This document shows, piece after piece, positions 1 through 15,048 of a DNA stretch of 64,000 nt. The stretch's first letter is position 1. Each line of letters starts with the position of its first letter. The stretch is taken from the NCBI GenBank assembly GCA_024509875.1, contig JAMPIV010008522.1, positions 625,001 through 689,000 of the forward strand, given 5' to 3'. The position numbers and the translations under genes were made by a program. The notes beneath the pieces were generated by a model. That model was not told the DNA's origin. It saw only the letters and a list, made by a program, of their open reading frames with translations, and made no database searches. The stretch comes from Oreohelix idahoensis (Eukaryota > Mollusca > Gastropoda > Stylommatophora > Oreohelicidae).

Positions 1-413
1 AGTTCATGCAGTAACAGTCACCTATCGTGCCGTCTATACAGTCCAAGTCCGCGAATTAATTCTGAAGTACACAATCGTCAGTTATCATTCTATAAAGATT
101 AGGATACTTTCCTGTAGGTACATAAACGTCTCTGGCAAGCATATAATCAAATATCTTCCAAATATGCTGACATATCAGCGGACATGAAACACATCGGCCT
201 GAGCTCACACAAACGCAGCAATTCAGGCTGAAGACACTGCCAAAAGATAACTGTCGTTACTCTGCACGCGCATCTACGTAATTATTTTATTTGACGTCAT
301 TTCAATCTAGCGACGCTCTTGTTGAGCACCGCGATGGTTCAAAATCATGAACACATTACGGTGCGCAAAAAGAGGCGCAACAGTCATCTAGACAAGTAGT
401 TTGTCCATATTTT
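1..413. other. no recognised feature
   Basis: AT-rich sequence in which I see no convincing coding frame, repeat or RNA gene. It may be part of the decayed LINE that begins just downstream on the minus strand, but I cannot trace homology here. Confidence 0.4.
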
Positions 414-959
414 AAAAAGCTTAATGGCTTTCTTTTTTATCGCCTTATTTGGTCTTTCACAATTGTCTTGTAACTCAACGTCTGCTGGCGGGATTTCTAG
501 GGGATTTCGGGGAGCTGGTCTACTGAGAAGTTAGTTGCTTATCCTTTACAGGACGTGGCAATCAACCTCAGCTTTTATTGGCTGTTTGTGATTTTTCTAG
601 GCAGAAAGAAGAGAAGTTCCTCAAAATATTCTGCCCATCTTCCCATTTACTCGTGTATATTTCTAAGGAATTTTATATTCTTCTCTTTTGTGAGTCCATT
701 TATTTGTTTTATTTTTCTCCTGTTAACTTCTTTATGCTGTTGTACAATCTCTAATAATTCCTTTGCGTGCGTTTTCCTCTGCCTCTCTTGCCATCTCCTT
801 CATATATTTCCTCGTGTCTCTTTTGATGTTTCCTCTGACTTCTTTGCTTGCTTTTATGTACACTTTACGAGATTTCGTGCCCTTACAACATTGGTTTCTG
901 TAGCGATGAGTTTTACTTGATGAGATCACCAGCCATATGCACAACATCATATTATTCAC
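414..959 (-). pseudogene. decayed LINE fragment (endonuclease-RT linker region)
   Basis: Read on the minus strand, 959-732 encodes a 75-residue lysine/glutamate-rich stretch (KEVRGNIKRDTRKYMKEMA, then EAEENARKG). It resembles the linker between the endonuclease and reverse transcriptase domains of a common invertebrate LINE type. Further down, after stops and frame changes, short blocks such as EIPPADVEL and NCERPNKAI match the region just before the RT domain of the same type. The fragment stops before the RT motifs and is clearly non-functional. The LINE assignment is from family knowledge and was not checked by a search. The remnant at 62290-63440 belongs to the same broad type. Confidence 0.6.
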
Positions 960-1013
960 ATCGTACGATATACTTAAGAGATTAGTAATCCTAATCTTTC
1001 ATCATATTAATTC

Positions 1014-1483
<470 letters not shown>

Positions 1484-1485
1484 AA

Positions 1486-3960
<2,475 letters not shown>

Positions 3961-3970
3961 TAAACCCACC

Positions 3971-3972
<2 letters not shown>

Positions 3973-4041
<69 letters not shown>
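3973..4041. repeat. (TA)n microsatellite with short (CA)n
   Basis: About 34 TA units followed by a short CA run (4046-4060). It sits at the outer edge of the LTR-B relative. Confidence 0.95.
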
Positions 4042-4046
<5 letters not shown>

Positions 4047-4084
4047 CACACACACACACAATAATTCAAACACACATGCATAAT

Positions 4085-4290
4085 GTACCACGGGTAGCTC
4101 TAGGTGGTCTCTGAAGAAACAAAGAAAGAATAGGATGAGTCCTCAATGAGCAAGCGAGGACTGTTACACGGATGTGAATGGGCTTGACTCCTCAGCAAGT
4201 AAAGCACATTCGTACAGAAATCACGTTTTCTATGAATGCTTTGGTGCAGGTTTTTGCTAGGACACCAGCTGCGGTCGTGGTTCCATACTC
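4085..4290 (+). repeat. dispersed repeat similar to a LINE 5' leader
   Basis: Diverged homology in layout and short blocks to 7960-8150 and 9905-10110: a ctctgaagaaac-type start, a central segment with paired repeats, then a 'tttggtgcagg...' end. The 7960 copy, with ggtgactaatatgagg and ggctgacaacctcat, looks like the leader of an invertebrate LINE. The assignment comes from memory of such leaders and is tentative. Confidence 0.4.
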
Positions 4291-4319
4291 GAAGGGAAGC
4301 GATAATGAAATGATGAATA

Positions 4320-4525
4320 ATGATTACTGTTATTAGCACCTCATGTACTGCTGCTACTATAGAGACAACTACTTCCACGCATGTTGTTAGTACGACTACT
4401 ATTACCACTGCTACTACTTCTATTAGTATTACTATTAGTACTATTACTATCATTATTACTACTACTATTATCATTACTACTACTCCTGTTGCTACTACTA
4501 CCACTACTACTACTACTACTTTGCA
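4320..4525. repeat. imperfect (ACT)n trinucleotide tract
   Basis: About 200 bp of degenerate ACT/ATT triplets. Open frames on both strands are serine, threonine, leucine or valine homopolymers and are not genes. Confidence 0.9.
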
Positions 4526-5185
4526 TGGAGGCATATCTGGAGGCATCCACATATGACCGACCACCAGCTATGCACAATGCTTTAATATACATATGTGGAA
4601 GTTAATCTCTATCTATGAGGTTAATTTCACCATCACTGGCTCTTGAAGTCTTCCACACACTTCCAGGGATTCCCCCTGTGGTGAAACTTGCTGAAAACCC
4701 AGCATTGCGCACTAAGCCCCAGACGTAACTCTTTGGCTTTGAAGTCGATGACCTGGTTGACTGCATGCAGGAGGATTTAACTATGAACCCAATGATAGGC
4801 AGAGGGAACCGAAAATTGGCTCTGTGCAGGATGTGACAATTCATTGGGAGAGCCCAGAACCAGAGCACAAGATTTTAGCTCTGCCTAGTTGGAGAGCCAC
4901 CTTGGATGGCGGGGAAAGCACAGTATGTCACGCGCTTATTGCTACTAGCTTGATGTTGCGATCCTTTAAATGCAAGCCAAACTGGAGAAACTGGAGCTCG
5001 CGACTTCAACGCAGCACGTTTCAGAATGGCAGAAAAGCCACAGGAAAAGCCTAGATCTACAGTGGTGTAGATCATGCTGATGAATCTTCAACATGGTATT
5101 GGTTGAAAAAGAGCGAGAAGCTCAGCAGCCCTAGTAACACAACAATGAACAACAACAAAAACAATTACTCATACTAATGCTTCTG
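4526..5185. other. no gene recognised; moderately GC-richer unique-looking segment
   Basis: Between two ACT tracts. The minus strand of 4602-4868 holds an 88-residue open frame and the plus strand of 4824-5054 a 76-residue one, but neither shows a motif I recognise and they overlap on opposite strands. The segment could be a decayed retroelement piece. Confidence 0.4.
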
Positions 5186-5584
5186 TTACTATAACTACTG
5201 GCTCAACTTATACTGCTCCTACTACTTCGACAACTACTACTGTTGCTAATGCTGCTGCTGCTACTACAACTACTACTACTGCTGCTGCTGCTACTACTAC
5301 TTCTTCTATTACTACTGCTACTGCTACTACTACTTCTCCTGCTACTATTACTACTACTCTTACTACTACTACTACTACTATTATTAATACTATTATTACT
5401 AGTACTATTATTACTACTACTGCTACTATTATCACTTCTTCTATTACTACTGTTGCTGCGACTACTACTGCTACTACTACTACTTCTTCTACTACTGCTG
5501 CTTCTACAACTGCTGCTACTGCTCCTACTATTATTATTACTACTATTACTGCTACTATTATTACTGCTACGTCTACTACTACTG
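5186..5584. repeat. imperfect (ACT)n trinucleotide tract
   Basis: About 400 bp of ACT/ATT/GCT triplets giving poly-leucine on one strand and poly-valine/alanine on the other. SINE-2 begins at its downstream edge. Confidence 0.93.
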
Positions 5585-5585
5585 G

Positions 5586-5862
5586 AAACCGCGGTAGCAT
5601 AGTGGTTAGTGCACTGTCTTCCTAGCTCTTGGTCTGTGGTTCGATCCCCAGATGAGGTGGGATTTTTTTAGGCCGCAAACGGCTCCTGGGTCGACCCAGC
5701 CCCAAATGGGTACCAGAGCAACTCTGGGAAGGTTAAGGCGACCGGCGTGATGCTGACCACATCACCCCTAGTGTGCCGACGGTCGAAAAAATATGGGCCT
5801 AACACCATATTCCCAATATGCCCCAATGGGCATGTAACGGGGTCCTTTACTACAGCAACAAC
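5586..5862 (+). mobile_element. tRNA-derived SINE, family SINE-2
   Basis: tRNA-like head with A box (tagcatagtggttagtg, 5595) and near-perfect B box (ggttcgatccc, 5639), then a body with ctgggtcgacccag and a gggtaccagag block. The missing anticodon-arm pairing and the long 3' body argue against a functional tRNA gene. Only one copy is recognised in the window, and the 3' end is estimated. Confidence 0.65.
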
Positions 5863-7959
5863 ACCATCCATTATTATTCCACTTGTCATTTATTCTCCGT
5901 CTTCCTCTCTTTATAGTTCACATTAATTCATATTTTCTCTTTCACCGTCTGCCAAGTCTCCAGTCCACAAATGAAGACGTCGACATCTCTTGTGGCGTGC
6001 CAATTGGTGATGTGACAGACAGCAAACTAGGACAACATGTGCGCTCTCGTTTGAGTTGTTTTTCACTTCTGGAATAGCGACTCTCTCTACCGAGTGCTTT
6101 CTGTCACGCAAAAAAAAGTACGAGTGAGTGAAGAACAAAAACGTTGAATGACTTATTTAAGTTCTGGGTTTAATTCTGAGTACTAAGTCTGGAACGCAAA
6201 TTGTCCCTGTCATTGGTTTAAATGTTTCTTATGTAGCATCATACCTGTACAACTGTACTTTTTAGATCAGCAGACGCTTCTTAACGCTTGTAGGATTTGG
6301 CAATTGGTAAGACCCGTGCACAAGGTGACCAGAGGTATAAAAATATGGATTTAAAAATGAGTCTTTGGTTTTACATAAAACAAAGTTATTGAGGAAAAAA
6401 TGGGGGGAAAAAACATAGCCGTTACGAAACGTCAACTCCCTTGCCTCGTCTTCGACATAAAGCATTTTTAATGATCGCAATATATTGTTATACATGCGAA
6501 AGATAATAATGTCATGTGGTACATAGGATATAGATTGTAAAAGTAGATTGTTTTAAAAGACACATTAAGCAATAAAAAAAATATTATTTTATGTATTATT
6601 AAAGAAGTGGTCTTTAAATAAATATTGCCTATATTTTAGTAGTGGACTATTTCAGTATAACGAATACAAATTAATGATGCGGGTAGCTGTTTAAGTAGAC
6701 AACACAAAGAATTTAATTACATAAGTGAAGACTCCATTGGAAAAACCAGATGTGTCAAGTGTTTATTAAACAAAACTGAGTTATCGCCTTCAGCACATTA
6801 AGCATACTCCAAAAAAAGTGTGGAAACTAAAATTATATTTAACAATACATTCCTTTCCAAGAAATGAAGCATAAATACAGGTCATCCTTCTTTAAGTCAC
6901 AACGTTTCACATTTTAAAAGTCAGTTTTCTCAGACTTTATTTTGTGTGTGACATGTTTGATTTTTTCCTTTTTAAAGTTGGCCTTTTACGATAAGAATCG
7001 CATTTTCTATCTAAAGTGTGTGTTTTTTTAAAATGATTGTATGAAGGTTCATATAATATATAAATTACACAATTTAAACCTCTTTTTTGTGTACAGGTTT
7101 ATAGGAAGAAAATCTGTTAAAATTAATGAAAATAAAATGCGTTCAATATTCATGGAAGTTTGGTTTTCATACTGTTAAAACAATATAATTCACTTGGAAA
7201 GATTTAAACAAAATACTCCTTTACATATAATTCAACATCTAAAGTTATGAATCTGACATTGTCTATTATTATGAGACTATTGATATTAACAAAGTAAACA
7301 GCAATATTGTTTATTTTACTTTAGACAGCATAAACTGCACACGTCAAAACAAAGTGACTTTGTAAAAGCGTAAAAGTTGATAGATCGAGTTATATACATT
7401 AACTGTCTCAAAATATGTTATACTTCACATGCTGTTTCTCTCCCTTTTCAGTGACTGGTCCATGTTTAGACATACACTTTAAAGTTAATGATTCTGTTGG
7501 AGGTTTTCAAAAATAGTGAACGTGGACAGAGACAGGGGTACTTTATTGGAAAACCTATCTTTTGGAAGTCAGACAAGAAGTCTTCTACATAATCTTCTAC
7601 GACCTTTTGCAGGCTTGCAGCTACCCGTTCGTGGATTGTTTAGTATGAACTTTCACTGTCTTATCACGATTTTCTACTTCTTGTTTCAAGGTAAGTTCAT
7701 CTTGTTACAATTTAATTTTCATTACATTTCGTGAGTCTCTTGTTACAAGCTGTAGTAAATATAAAAGTACTGTACAGGTCCGTATCCTAGAATTCGAAAT
7801 GCTCAAGGACAACTGTGTTTCGGAAAGTCGTATAAAAATCTGTTAGAAAATCGCTCAAAAGCCGGCCGAAAAAAACTCGTGATTTTCGGAATATTTCGGT
7901 TTTCTGGGTGTTCGGATTCTGGAATACTGACCTGTATATAGGTGACCGTCCTGTGTAAC
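5863..7959. other. no gene recognised
   Basis: About 2.1 kb of AT-rich DNA. Open frames are short (up to 77 codons) and unsupported. No repeat shared with the rest of the window was found. Confidence 0.45.
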
Positions 7960-8150
7960 TACACCTGGGTGTCTCTGAAAAGACATAGAAAGAATAAAAT
8001 TACTGCACTCTCTGGCATGTCTGCAAGGTGACTAATATGAGGTTGTGAAAGGGGCTGACAACCTCATCGTGTCAAACAAACGGTGACACAAACAACCTCT
8101 GCAACAGCATTGGTGCAGGGCTTCTGCCACGTGAACAGTTGCTATTGTTT
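7960..8150 (+). mobile_element. LINE 5' leader-like fragment
   Basis: Contains an inverted pair within tatgaggttgtgaaagg / ggctgacaacctcat followed by a spacer ending near 8150. The 9905-10110 copy matches it (gcgactaatgtgag, ggtctcgcaacctta). Here the leader is followed almost directly by LINE 3'-end sequence (8160 onward), with the coding body missing. Confidence 0.45.
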
Positions 8151-8159
8151 TGGCATCAT

Positions 8160-8535
8160 GCTCCGTCAGAGCGCAAAGGGAAAATTATTAATGATATAGA
8201 TAAAGAAGCTACAATCTTTCATAAATGGATGCTTGCACATAATAAAATGATTGAAAGGGAATGATAAGATCATCAGTGGGAAAGTGATGACAAGAACTAG
8301 ACAAGTGCCAGTAGAACAAAAGGTGACAAGAAGTACGCTGACGTTAGATAGTGCACACATGAAGCACACCTGTCGATAATATGTATAACAAAACAATCCT
8401 TCTTCTAGAATAACCAGACTAAGAGACATCGAGGAAGATCGAAACACTAACGGAAAAGTGAACTGGAGATAGACATGACAGAGATAAAGCTAACATGGGA
8501 ATTCCTTGAGCAGATGACACAAAACAGGAAGGCTT
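8160..8535 (+). pseudogene. LINE 3' end, decayed
   Basis: In broken plus-strand frames it encodes the C-terminal tail typical of a widespread invertebrate LINE: a FINGCL-like block, then TRTRQVPVEQ (8290-8320). A basic GRPR-type segment is degenerate. Multiple stops and frame changes. The same tail recurs better preserved at 21240-21550 and in part at 18990-19185. Placed against the leader-like piece at 7960, it looks like an internally deleted element. Confidence 0.65.
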
Positions 8536-8539
8536 TACC

Positions 8540-9225
8540 TGCTTTGACATAAATTATGAAGATCGGTAGATCACCAGGACTACTTAACATACATGTCAAT
8601 AACATCAGGCCTAAAGAGGTTCCACAGTTCAAATACCTGGTTGAAACATTTTTAGAGAAAATTGAAGACTTGACAGAGAAATAGAAACACGATGTAAAAA
8701 ACACCAGTGCAGTGACTGTGACCACGACTCAAACATCAGAATATCACTATGGAAACTAAACTACAGATGATAAATAGTATATTCTTACCAACTCTTTGCT
8801 ATCAGTGTCAAACACGGACACTGAACATAGCACATTAAGGAAAAATCATATCATGTGAGATGAGATGTTTAAGAGAAGCTATTAATATTACCATAAGAGA
8901 CAGAATAAGAAATGATGACATCAGAAAAATTGTTGGAACTACATGCTACATCAAGTATACAGAGAGACAGAAAATCAAGTGGTTTGACTGTCTCATGAGA
9001 ATGTAGCCCGATAAATTAACACAACGCACCTTCAACATTAGAAAGTCAGGGTTTAGAGAGCACGGGGAAGACCAAGAGTCAGATGCATAGGCAACATCAC
9101 AGACATCCTACAACAACAGCCAGGGCGGCACACGTGGCTGAAGAACGCTATCTTCAGCGCCACACGACGCTTCACAGCAATGATGGAAGGACAAAATTAC
9201 TTGAAAGATTGTTACTTTGTATGTA
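8540..9225 (+). pseudogene. second LINE 3' end, decayed
   Basis: Plus-strand frames give LTNSLLSVSNTD-like and LPTLCYQCQTWTLN (8790-8830), CEMRCLREAINIT (8855-8890), RDRIRNDDIRKIVGTTC (8900-8950), and IKWFDCLMRM (8975-9005). This is the region after the RT domain of endonuclease-RT retrotransposons. The blocks are in different frames with several stops, so it is dead. It is a different subfamily from the 8160-8535 tail. Confidence 0.7.
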
Positions 9226-9267
9226 CTAGTTAACTAATTTATATTCTTTCTTTTTAGTAGTACAAAT

Positions 9268-9505
9268 CGAGCGTCCGACTGGCAGAGTGGTTAGAGCGCT
9301 GGCCTCACGGGTTTGAAAAAACGGCGGCGTCAAGGTCCAGTAGACCCAGCTGTAAATGGTATCTGACTCTGCTCTTGACTTAGGGAAGGCTAAGGTAGGA
9401 AGGTAGTGAACTGGTCACACCACCTCTTGAAGCTAGACCTAGTATAGTGAAGTCTCTAACACTTCACTGTTCTACGGTCGTATTTGCTATGGGACTACCT
9501 TTAAA
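9268..9505 (+). mobile_element. tRNA-derived SINE, family SINE-3
   Basis: Head resembling a tRNA A box (tggcagagtggttagagcgc, 9281). The B-box region is disturbed (cacgggtttg, then an A run). The body has acccagctgtaaatgg and a caccacctc segment, and the 3' end reads gggactaccttta. A second, 5'-truncated copy lies inverted at 19186-19395. Confidence 0.65.
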
Positions 9506-9564
9506 GTACACACACACAAAACTGGGAAATTTAAGAGATTTGTGTCGTTATATCAGAGAGAAAG

Positions 9565-9582
9565 GGGGGGGGGGGGGGGGGT
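9565..9582. repeat. poly(G) tract
   Basis: About 18 consecutive G residues; length in the assembly may be unreliable. Confidence 0.9.
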
Positions 9583-9904
9583 CGGTGGCGAAATGTCAGA
9601 AATGGGGGAGGGAGGTTAAACGAATGGCTAAAATTGCGTGACGTCATATGTGGACGACCCCTATGGACATACATAGCAGGAAGACTTGAGAGGAAATTAG
9701 ACTAGTCCTGGAGCAACACAGAAAATAAACTTTGGGAACGACAGAACTAAAGAGTTATTGTCAGTGGTCTAGGCGTCCAGCGATCAACAAACTTCTAAAG
9801 AAAAGCAAAAGCATTGACCGATTGAGCAATAAAAATGAGCGCTTTAAAAATCTGTCATGCTTTACATTACACTGACAAGATAGCAGCCAAAAAAATTAAA
9901 TAAT

Positions 9905-10195
9905 AGTAAATTCATGAAAATCATGCACTTGGCGCGTAGTTCCCGGCGTTTCTGGTGAGACAACGACAAAATAGGCCTACTGCACAATCTGGCAACTCGT
10001 ACAAGGCGACTAATGTGAGTTTGTGTATGGGGTCTCGCAACCTTATCAATTTAAAACAAATTGTCCCAGAAACCACAGCTGCGTGTGAATGTTTGATACA
10101 GGCTTCCTGCAAAGCGCCCAGCTACAGCGGTAACTCCACGCCCCGTAAGGCGCTAACAGGAACATGATGATGATGATGATGATGAATGATGATAA
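9905..10195 (+). repeat. LINE leader-like repeat ending in (GAT)n
   Basis: Homologous to 7960-8150 over its first 200 bp and followed by a GC-rich stretch and a (GAT)n tail (10165-10195). A microsatellite tail is what a non-LTR retrotransposon or SINE insertion would leave. Confidence 0.45.
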
Positions 10196-11005
10196 TAAAA
10201 TATTTCCAACATTAGGTTGGATAGCCCAAAGATCAACCGAAATTATGCGTTATTTATGTTAGAACAAATGATATAGTGCGCCAGGAAAAGAACGAATAGT
10301 GGATAGATGGAGTTACTGAAGAGTGGAAGAAAAAGGCTTTACAACTTCAACATATTAGCAATTTCTGATCAGTGGTGGAAAAAAAAAAGTTAAGAGGAAG
10401 GAAAGATGAGTGGAATCCGGAAATAGACAACCATAGATACGAGGAGAAAAGCCAATACAACACAAGGAAAACATCTTTCCGCTATTATCGTTAGGCATAG
10501 TGTGGTTTCCTGCATTTATACTGTGATGCTGAAGGTACACAAATATTGCTGTCAGTGGCAACAGGACCCTTTTCCAATAACTTCAAGGCAGAAATAGTTA
10601 TAGCCTCCGCATGCATAACTGATTGTGGCACATTTGTTTGCAAGATGGACCGACAGATTGAGTGAAGCTATGAATGTATTGCCAAAGCTGACTAGACAGT
10701 CTCACTGACGGTTGGTTCAAAGATAATCTGCAGAAACGTATTAAATATATTGGCCGCAGGAAGGAAGTAATAGGAGAGTTACTGGCAGATATATTTATAA
10801 GGAAACTAGAAGTTAACTGTGTCCTAGCAGGTTGAGAACAATCTGACTAATCTAAGAACAAGTAGGTATCCATGCCCATGATCTCAATGGTATTGAATTA
10901 TTGGCTAGAGCCCCATTTCATTAAATACAAAGATGACACACAGTACTAGACATCACTATATTAGCAATAAAAAAAAGTAAATAAAGCTAATCTTGATTTT
11001 AGTTA
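10196..11005. other. no gene recognised; possible decayed coding sequence
   Basis: Plus-strand frames between 10270 and 10830 show codon-like stretches but with many stops and no motif I can name. A degenerate transposon body is likely. Confidence 0.3.
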
Positions 11006-11009
11006 AATA

Positions 11010-11319
11010 TAATAATAATAATATAATAATAATAATAATAGCCTTTCAGTCATAACTGACTGATAACGCGCCCCTGAGGTAACAGCCCTCAGCTGCTTAT
11101 TTTCCTAGTGTTCCTTTCGATGTTTTCTCCTCTTTTCTGCTTGCCGTGACACCTTCTTTTCGCCCAATCTGAAGCATCGCCAATTGATGTGATCGACAGC
11201 TTCATCCTCCCAGGTTGCTAGATCTATGTCCAGTGCTCTCATGTCTCTCTTGCACACATCTCTGAAGCTCCGCTCCGGTCGCCCAACTGTTCTTTTGCCA
11301 TCTGCCAGCTGTCCATAGA
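11010..11319 (-). pseudogene. LINE 3' end with (ATT)n tail, 5' truncated
   Basis: Minus strand from 11319 reads an uninterrupted frame of about 70 codons containing GQLADGKRTVGRPE, then CKRDMRALDIDLATWEDEA. This is a recognisable C-terminal segment of an invertebrate/fish LINE type. The frame ends in a stop, a short 3' UTR follows, and the element ends in an (ATT)n run (11012-11040). Truncation at 11319 is abrupt, as expected of incomplete reverse transcription. Better preserved than most LINE pieces here, so probably a younger insertion. Confidence 0.75.
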
Positions 11320-12162
11320 AGAGTTAATTACAATAAGACTGTCCTGAGGAAAAACAAAATACCATATGTATATATGTATATAGAAAAATTACAGAAAATG
11401 TTTAGTATTATCCATGATACATCTTGCCTGATTTGGACGCAACACACCCTGTTCATACCAGATAACCAGTTTGCATATACCATTAGAACAGAGCATGGAA
11501 CTGCACTTTCCATCCAATTTGTGGACTTTATAAAATAAGACATTAGATAGTTCCCGAGGTAGATACATAATGACTTAGGAAAGCGGAGAGACAATATGCA
11601 GCTCCCCAAACGCCATTAACCTGAGAAGAAAAAATATTCTAGCCCAGCAGTAGGCATCCCGGGAGCACAGGTGATCTACTATAGAAACACTGGGCTCTCT
11701 AAAGATCTACACTGATAATATTTAATCACTATCAGACCTAAAGGTATTTTAAATTTGGGCATGGCCCCCCCCCCAATATAACCTAATATAACGAGACAAA
11801 CACCTTGATAAAATTATGTCTGTTTTTAAGGTTCAGAGAATTTTGAAGTAGGAATAAATGACGCCTATATGTAAATTGTAACTCTGGCGGACGATCTTTT
11901 CCTGCAGCTCCATCGACAGAGCGGCTGAAAATTTCAAACTAAATGCTATTTTACCGAAAGTTAATTTCACTTCAAAGAAGAGATCTCGTTCCTGTTTCCT
12001 GATTAATGTGAATGTTTGTAAGCTAGCTCCCGAGTTTTCACTGGAATCGCGACAAAGTACCATTCGTCCTGGGAATATAATGTTTTAAAATGGTGGCAGC
12101 ATAGTACTAGTCCGTAATGTCTCTAGCTTAAAAAAAAAAAATTAATCCCTCTCTTTGTGGTG
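11320..12162. other. no gene recognised
   Basis: About 840 bp without supported features. The 93- and 76-codon minus-strand frames have no recognised motif. Confidence 0.45.
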
Positions 12163-13247
12163 AGTTGGGATTATATAAATATAGTTATAAGGGACTTAGT
12201 GTACTGAATGAGATCAGCTGTGAAGGTCTCTGTATCTAATAAGTTTGGTGTAATACAGAGAACCTTGCTTGCTACCACATTTCGACCTCAATCAGACTTA
12301 TTCTTGAATTGTATGATGACTTCGTTAATGTCTAGGGTTATGATAGTGATGAAGTGTAAGTTCACAACAACCAACAGACAGATAAACACCTAAGTTAAGA
12401 TCCACAACAATTTACAACACTATGACAATCACAAACACATAACACTCTAAAGATTTATCTTAAGTAAGTCAAGTGTAACTTTTATACAATGTATTAGCTT
12501 TTTCAATATGTAGATATCCTGATCCTACTACAATGTGAATCCGGAATCGCAATCAAATGTAAGCACACTGTTTATTTACAAGAATTTATACAAAAGATCT
12601 TTGTCCAGACATATACTATTATTGTAATATGAGTGTAGTGTTGTGATGTATTATTATGAGGAAATACTGGCTTTTAGTGCTAGGTTGTTGTTTGTCATCA
12701 CGATTTCATGTGTTTATACTGGTGGAAATAATATTGAAGGATTCACAGATTCTGGTTTTTTTTTTAAATTTCTGTCCCTTTTGTTTTTATAATAAAGTTC
12801 AGTTCAGGGTTATTTTATTCAAAGTTGAGCTTTTCGTGCTGACAAGCGCTTATCTCATAATGCAGCTGCAGGAAACCTGTATCCTCTGCTTGCTTGCTTC
12901 TCAGTTTGATAGTATGATAGACAATGGCCGCTATCTTGTGCAAGGAGTCTGCTGCCAGCTTTCTGGATCACACAGTACTCAGACCGGACGATGCAATATC
13001 ACCATCTATACCACGGCCCCTGAAATGAGAAGGTTGTGCCTCCTTCTAATAACTAATATACAATATTATTCCACACTGAAGTACATGACAGTACAAACAA
13101 ACATAAAGTTCAGCGCTTTATGCCAACTGCTAGCTTTTCATGTGACAATATACACCAGTATTCCTCTCCCTAATGGTTACAACGCCTCTGCAATTCCAGC
13201 TGTAATCCCTTCCATACAATAGGATAGGTGTTATGTTACTATATGGC

Positions 13248-13332
<85 letters not shown>

Positions 13333-14540
13333 GTTATACTCCTCTCTGACAATCTTTTACATGGTGGAGCAATATCTAGGCTTTGCCTCATGTTTGCTAC
13401 TGAACCACACACATACAGACATAATTTATCATTTCACATTCAATTTTCATATAAAATACAGATTAAAAATGTCTAGCTTACCACAATTCGTAAGGAAATA
13501 CACACTAAAGATGACTGGCACAGTTTGATCTGCGGTATGTCCAGGCTGTTATATTATTTAATTTTGGATAACACTGCCTGCTCTCATCTCTCACAATGTG
13601 TAACGATATGGCGTCCCCTCTAAGATTTCTTCTGCCAATATCCAGTGTATTAACCAATCGTTTTGAATATTTTCAAAGATAAACAGGCGTTCAAATATTT
13701 TCATTCACTCTTCCCCGTTTCTAGGCATCTATTTGTTACTCAGGGTTCACCCAATCAAATTTCTTTTAACTTCAAAGTTCAGCCAATGGCCTCCCTCGTA
13801 CTATCTTAGACTTTCTGTCACTACTATGTTTCAACAAAATTCAGGGAACTCCATCCCAAGCAGATATGACCAAACCTGACAGTATCTCTGTTCTCTATAT
13901 GTTTTATTACCAATATCTAATTATCTAATGGACTTTTTAGATAATTTATTACATCTTCCTAGTCCACTAGCCTTCCTGTACACGAATATATGATTTTCAA
14001 GGGGCTAAGTGGCGTAGTTAAGAATACGATCTTTTTTCGATGTTAAGTGTTTAATTTCAACTACCACCTGTTCAATCCTTTACGACTGTACTATCAGTAT
14101 AAATTCAGGAGCCCTACGTAAAATATCAGGTTTCCTAATAAGAATTAAACCTGTTTTCAAACCTAACATCGTATCGTTAGTTTTTTTCATCACTGTTTAT
14201 TTGAAAAAAAAATCAGGCCATGCACACTGCGCGTTGGTTTATTTTTAGACACACTGCGAGTGGCTTGCGTTACTGTGTTCCATGGTCCGTCTATCTCTCC
14301 CTGCTTTTTTCCTTCTAAGCTCGTCTGTCTTTCGAAGGCTAACCTTGTGCGCGATTTTGAACTAATGTTAGTTTTTAAAATCAAGGTCGTCTAGAAGATT
14401 TTACTACACATTCTATTTTTAGAACTACGGTTATTGCCGTATCGTTAAGCCTAAGCATTTTATTTAGGAACGAACGAATTAGGACAAGTAGAATTCTTGT
14501 GTTAGCCATTACGGCGATATACAACGAAGGCGTTATCTAT
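12163..14540 (+). mobile_element. diverged LTR-B relative
   Basis: Starts with tgtggtgagttggga, like the LTR-B edge, then follows LTR-B in order: gtactgaatgagatcagctg (12200), a ctgctaccacattt block, gtctagggtta (12330), a tgtgtttatactgg block (12710), and an agccaatgg block (13770). A tail near 14250-14360 resembles the 52760-52870 segment. About 2.38 kb including a 76-bp TA tract, close to LTR-B size, so an old solo LTR or related family. The right edge is approximate. A 188-codon open frame inside (12656-13222) is judged fortuitous. Confidence 0.6.
13254..13329. repeat. (TA)n microsatellite
   Basis: About 38 TA units inside the LTR-B relative. Confidence 0.97.
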
Positions 14541-14817
14541 ACTGGGAAAGCACTGGTCTTTCTCCATTCTTCTTCCTATCGTAGTATTTCGTTCTGCTTT
14601 ACATTTATGTGCTAATTTAGATATGGGTATTAGAATTTTTCACCACACTCTTCACCCCCCCTTCCGAGATCTACCAAATCATCCCCTTGAGCTACCGATA
14701 GGTCGCGAATGAGCTGTTCATTAACGAAGTCGTGTCAGAAATGCTGTGTTGATTGAAAGTACTAACCATCCAGAGTAAGCTTCAAACTAGAAAGTTAAAA
14801 TATAGCTAAACTGTATA

Positions 14818-15048
14818 AATTCTTTCTTTCTTTCTTTCTTACTTTCTTTCTTGTTCTTTTCTTCGTTCTTTATCCTTTTTCTTTCTTGCTTGTCCTTTTC
14901 TTTCTTTTGTTCTATTTTCTTTCTTTCTTTTTTCTTTCTTTTCTTTTTTCTTTCTTTCTTTCGTGTTCTTTTCTTCATTCTTTTTCTTTCTCTTTCTTGT
15001 TTGTACTTTTCTTTCTTTTCCTATTTTCTTTATTTCTTTCTGGACAAC
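14818..15048. repeat. (TTTC)n-type pyrimidine tract
   Basis: About 230 bp of degenerate TTTC/TTTTC units with almost no purines on this strand. Lys/Glu-rich and Phe/Ser-rich frames across it are artefacts. Confidence 0.93.

Noticed and set aside
5208..5602. Poly-leucine and poly-valine frames over 100 codons (also 4320-4564)
   Set aside because: Products of the ACT trinucleotide tract on both strands.
5586..5662. Functional tRNA genes at SINE heads (also 1014, 9268, 33085)
   Set aside because: A and B boxes are present but arm pairing is incomplete and each continues into a SINE body, mostly repeated elsewhere in the window.
12656..13222. 188-codon plus-strand open frame
   Set aside because: Lies inside an LTR-B relative, has no recognised domain, and continues into (TA)n; probably fortuitous.
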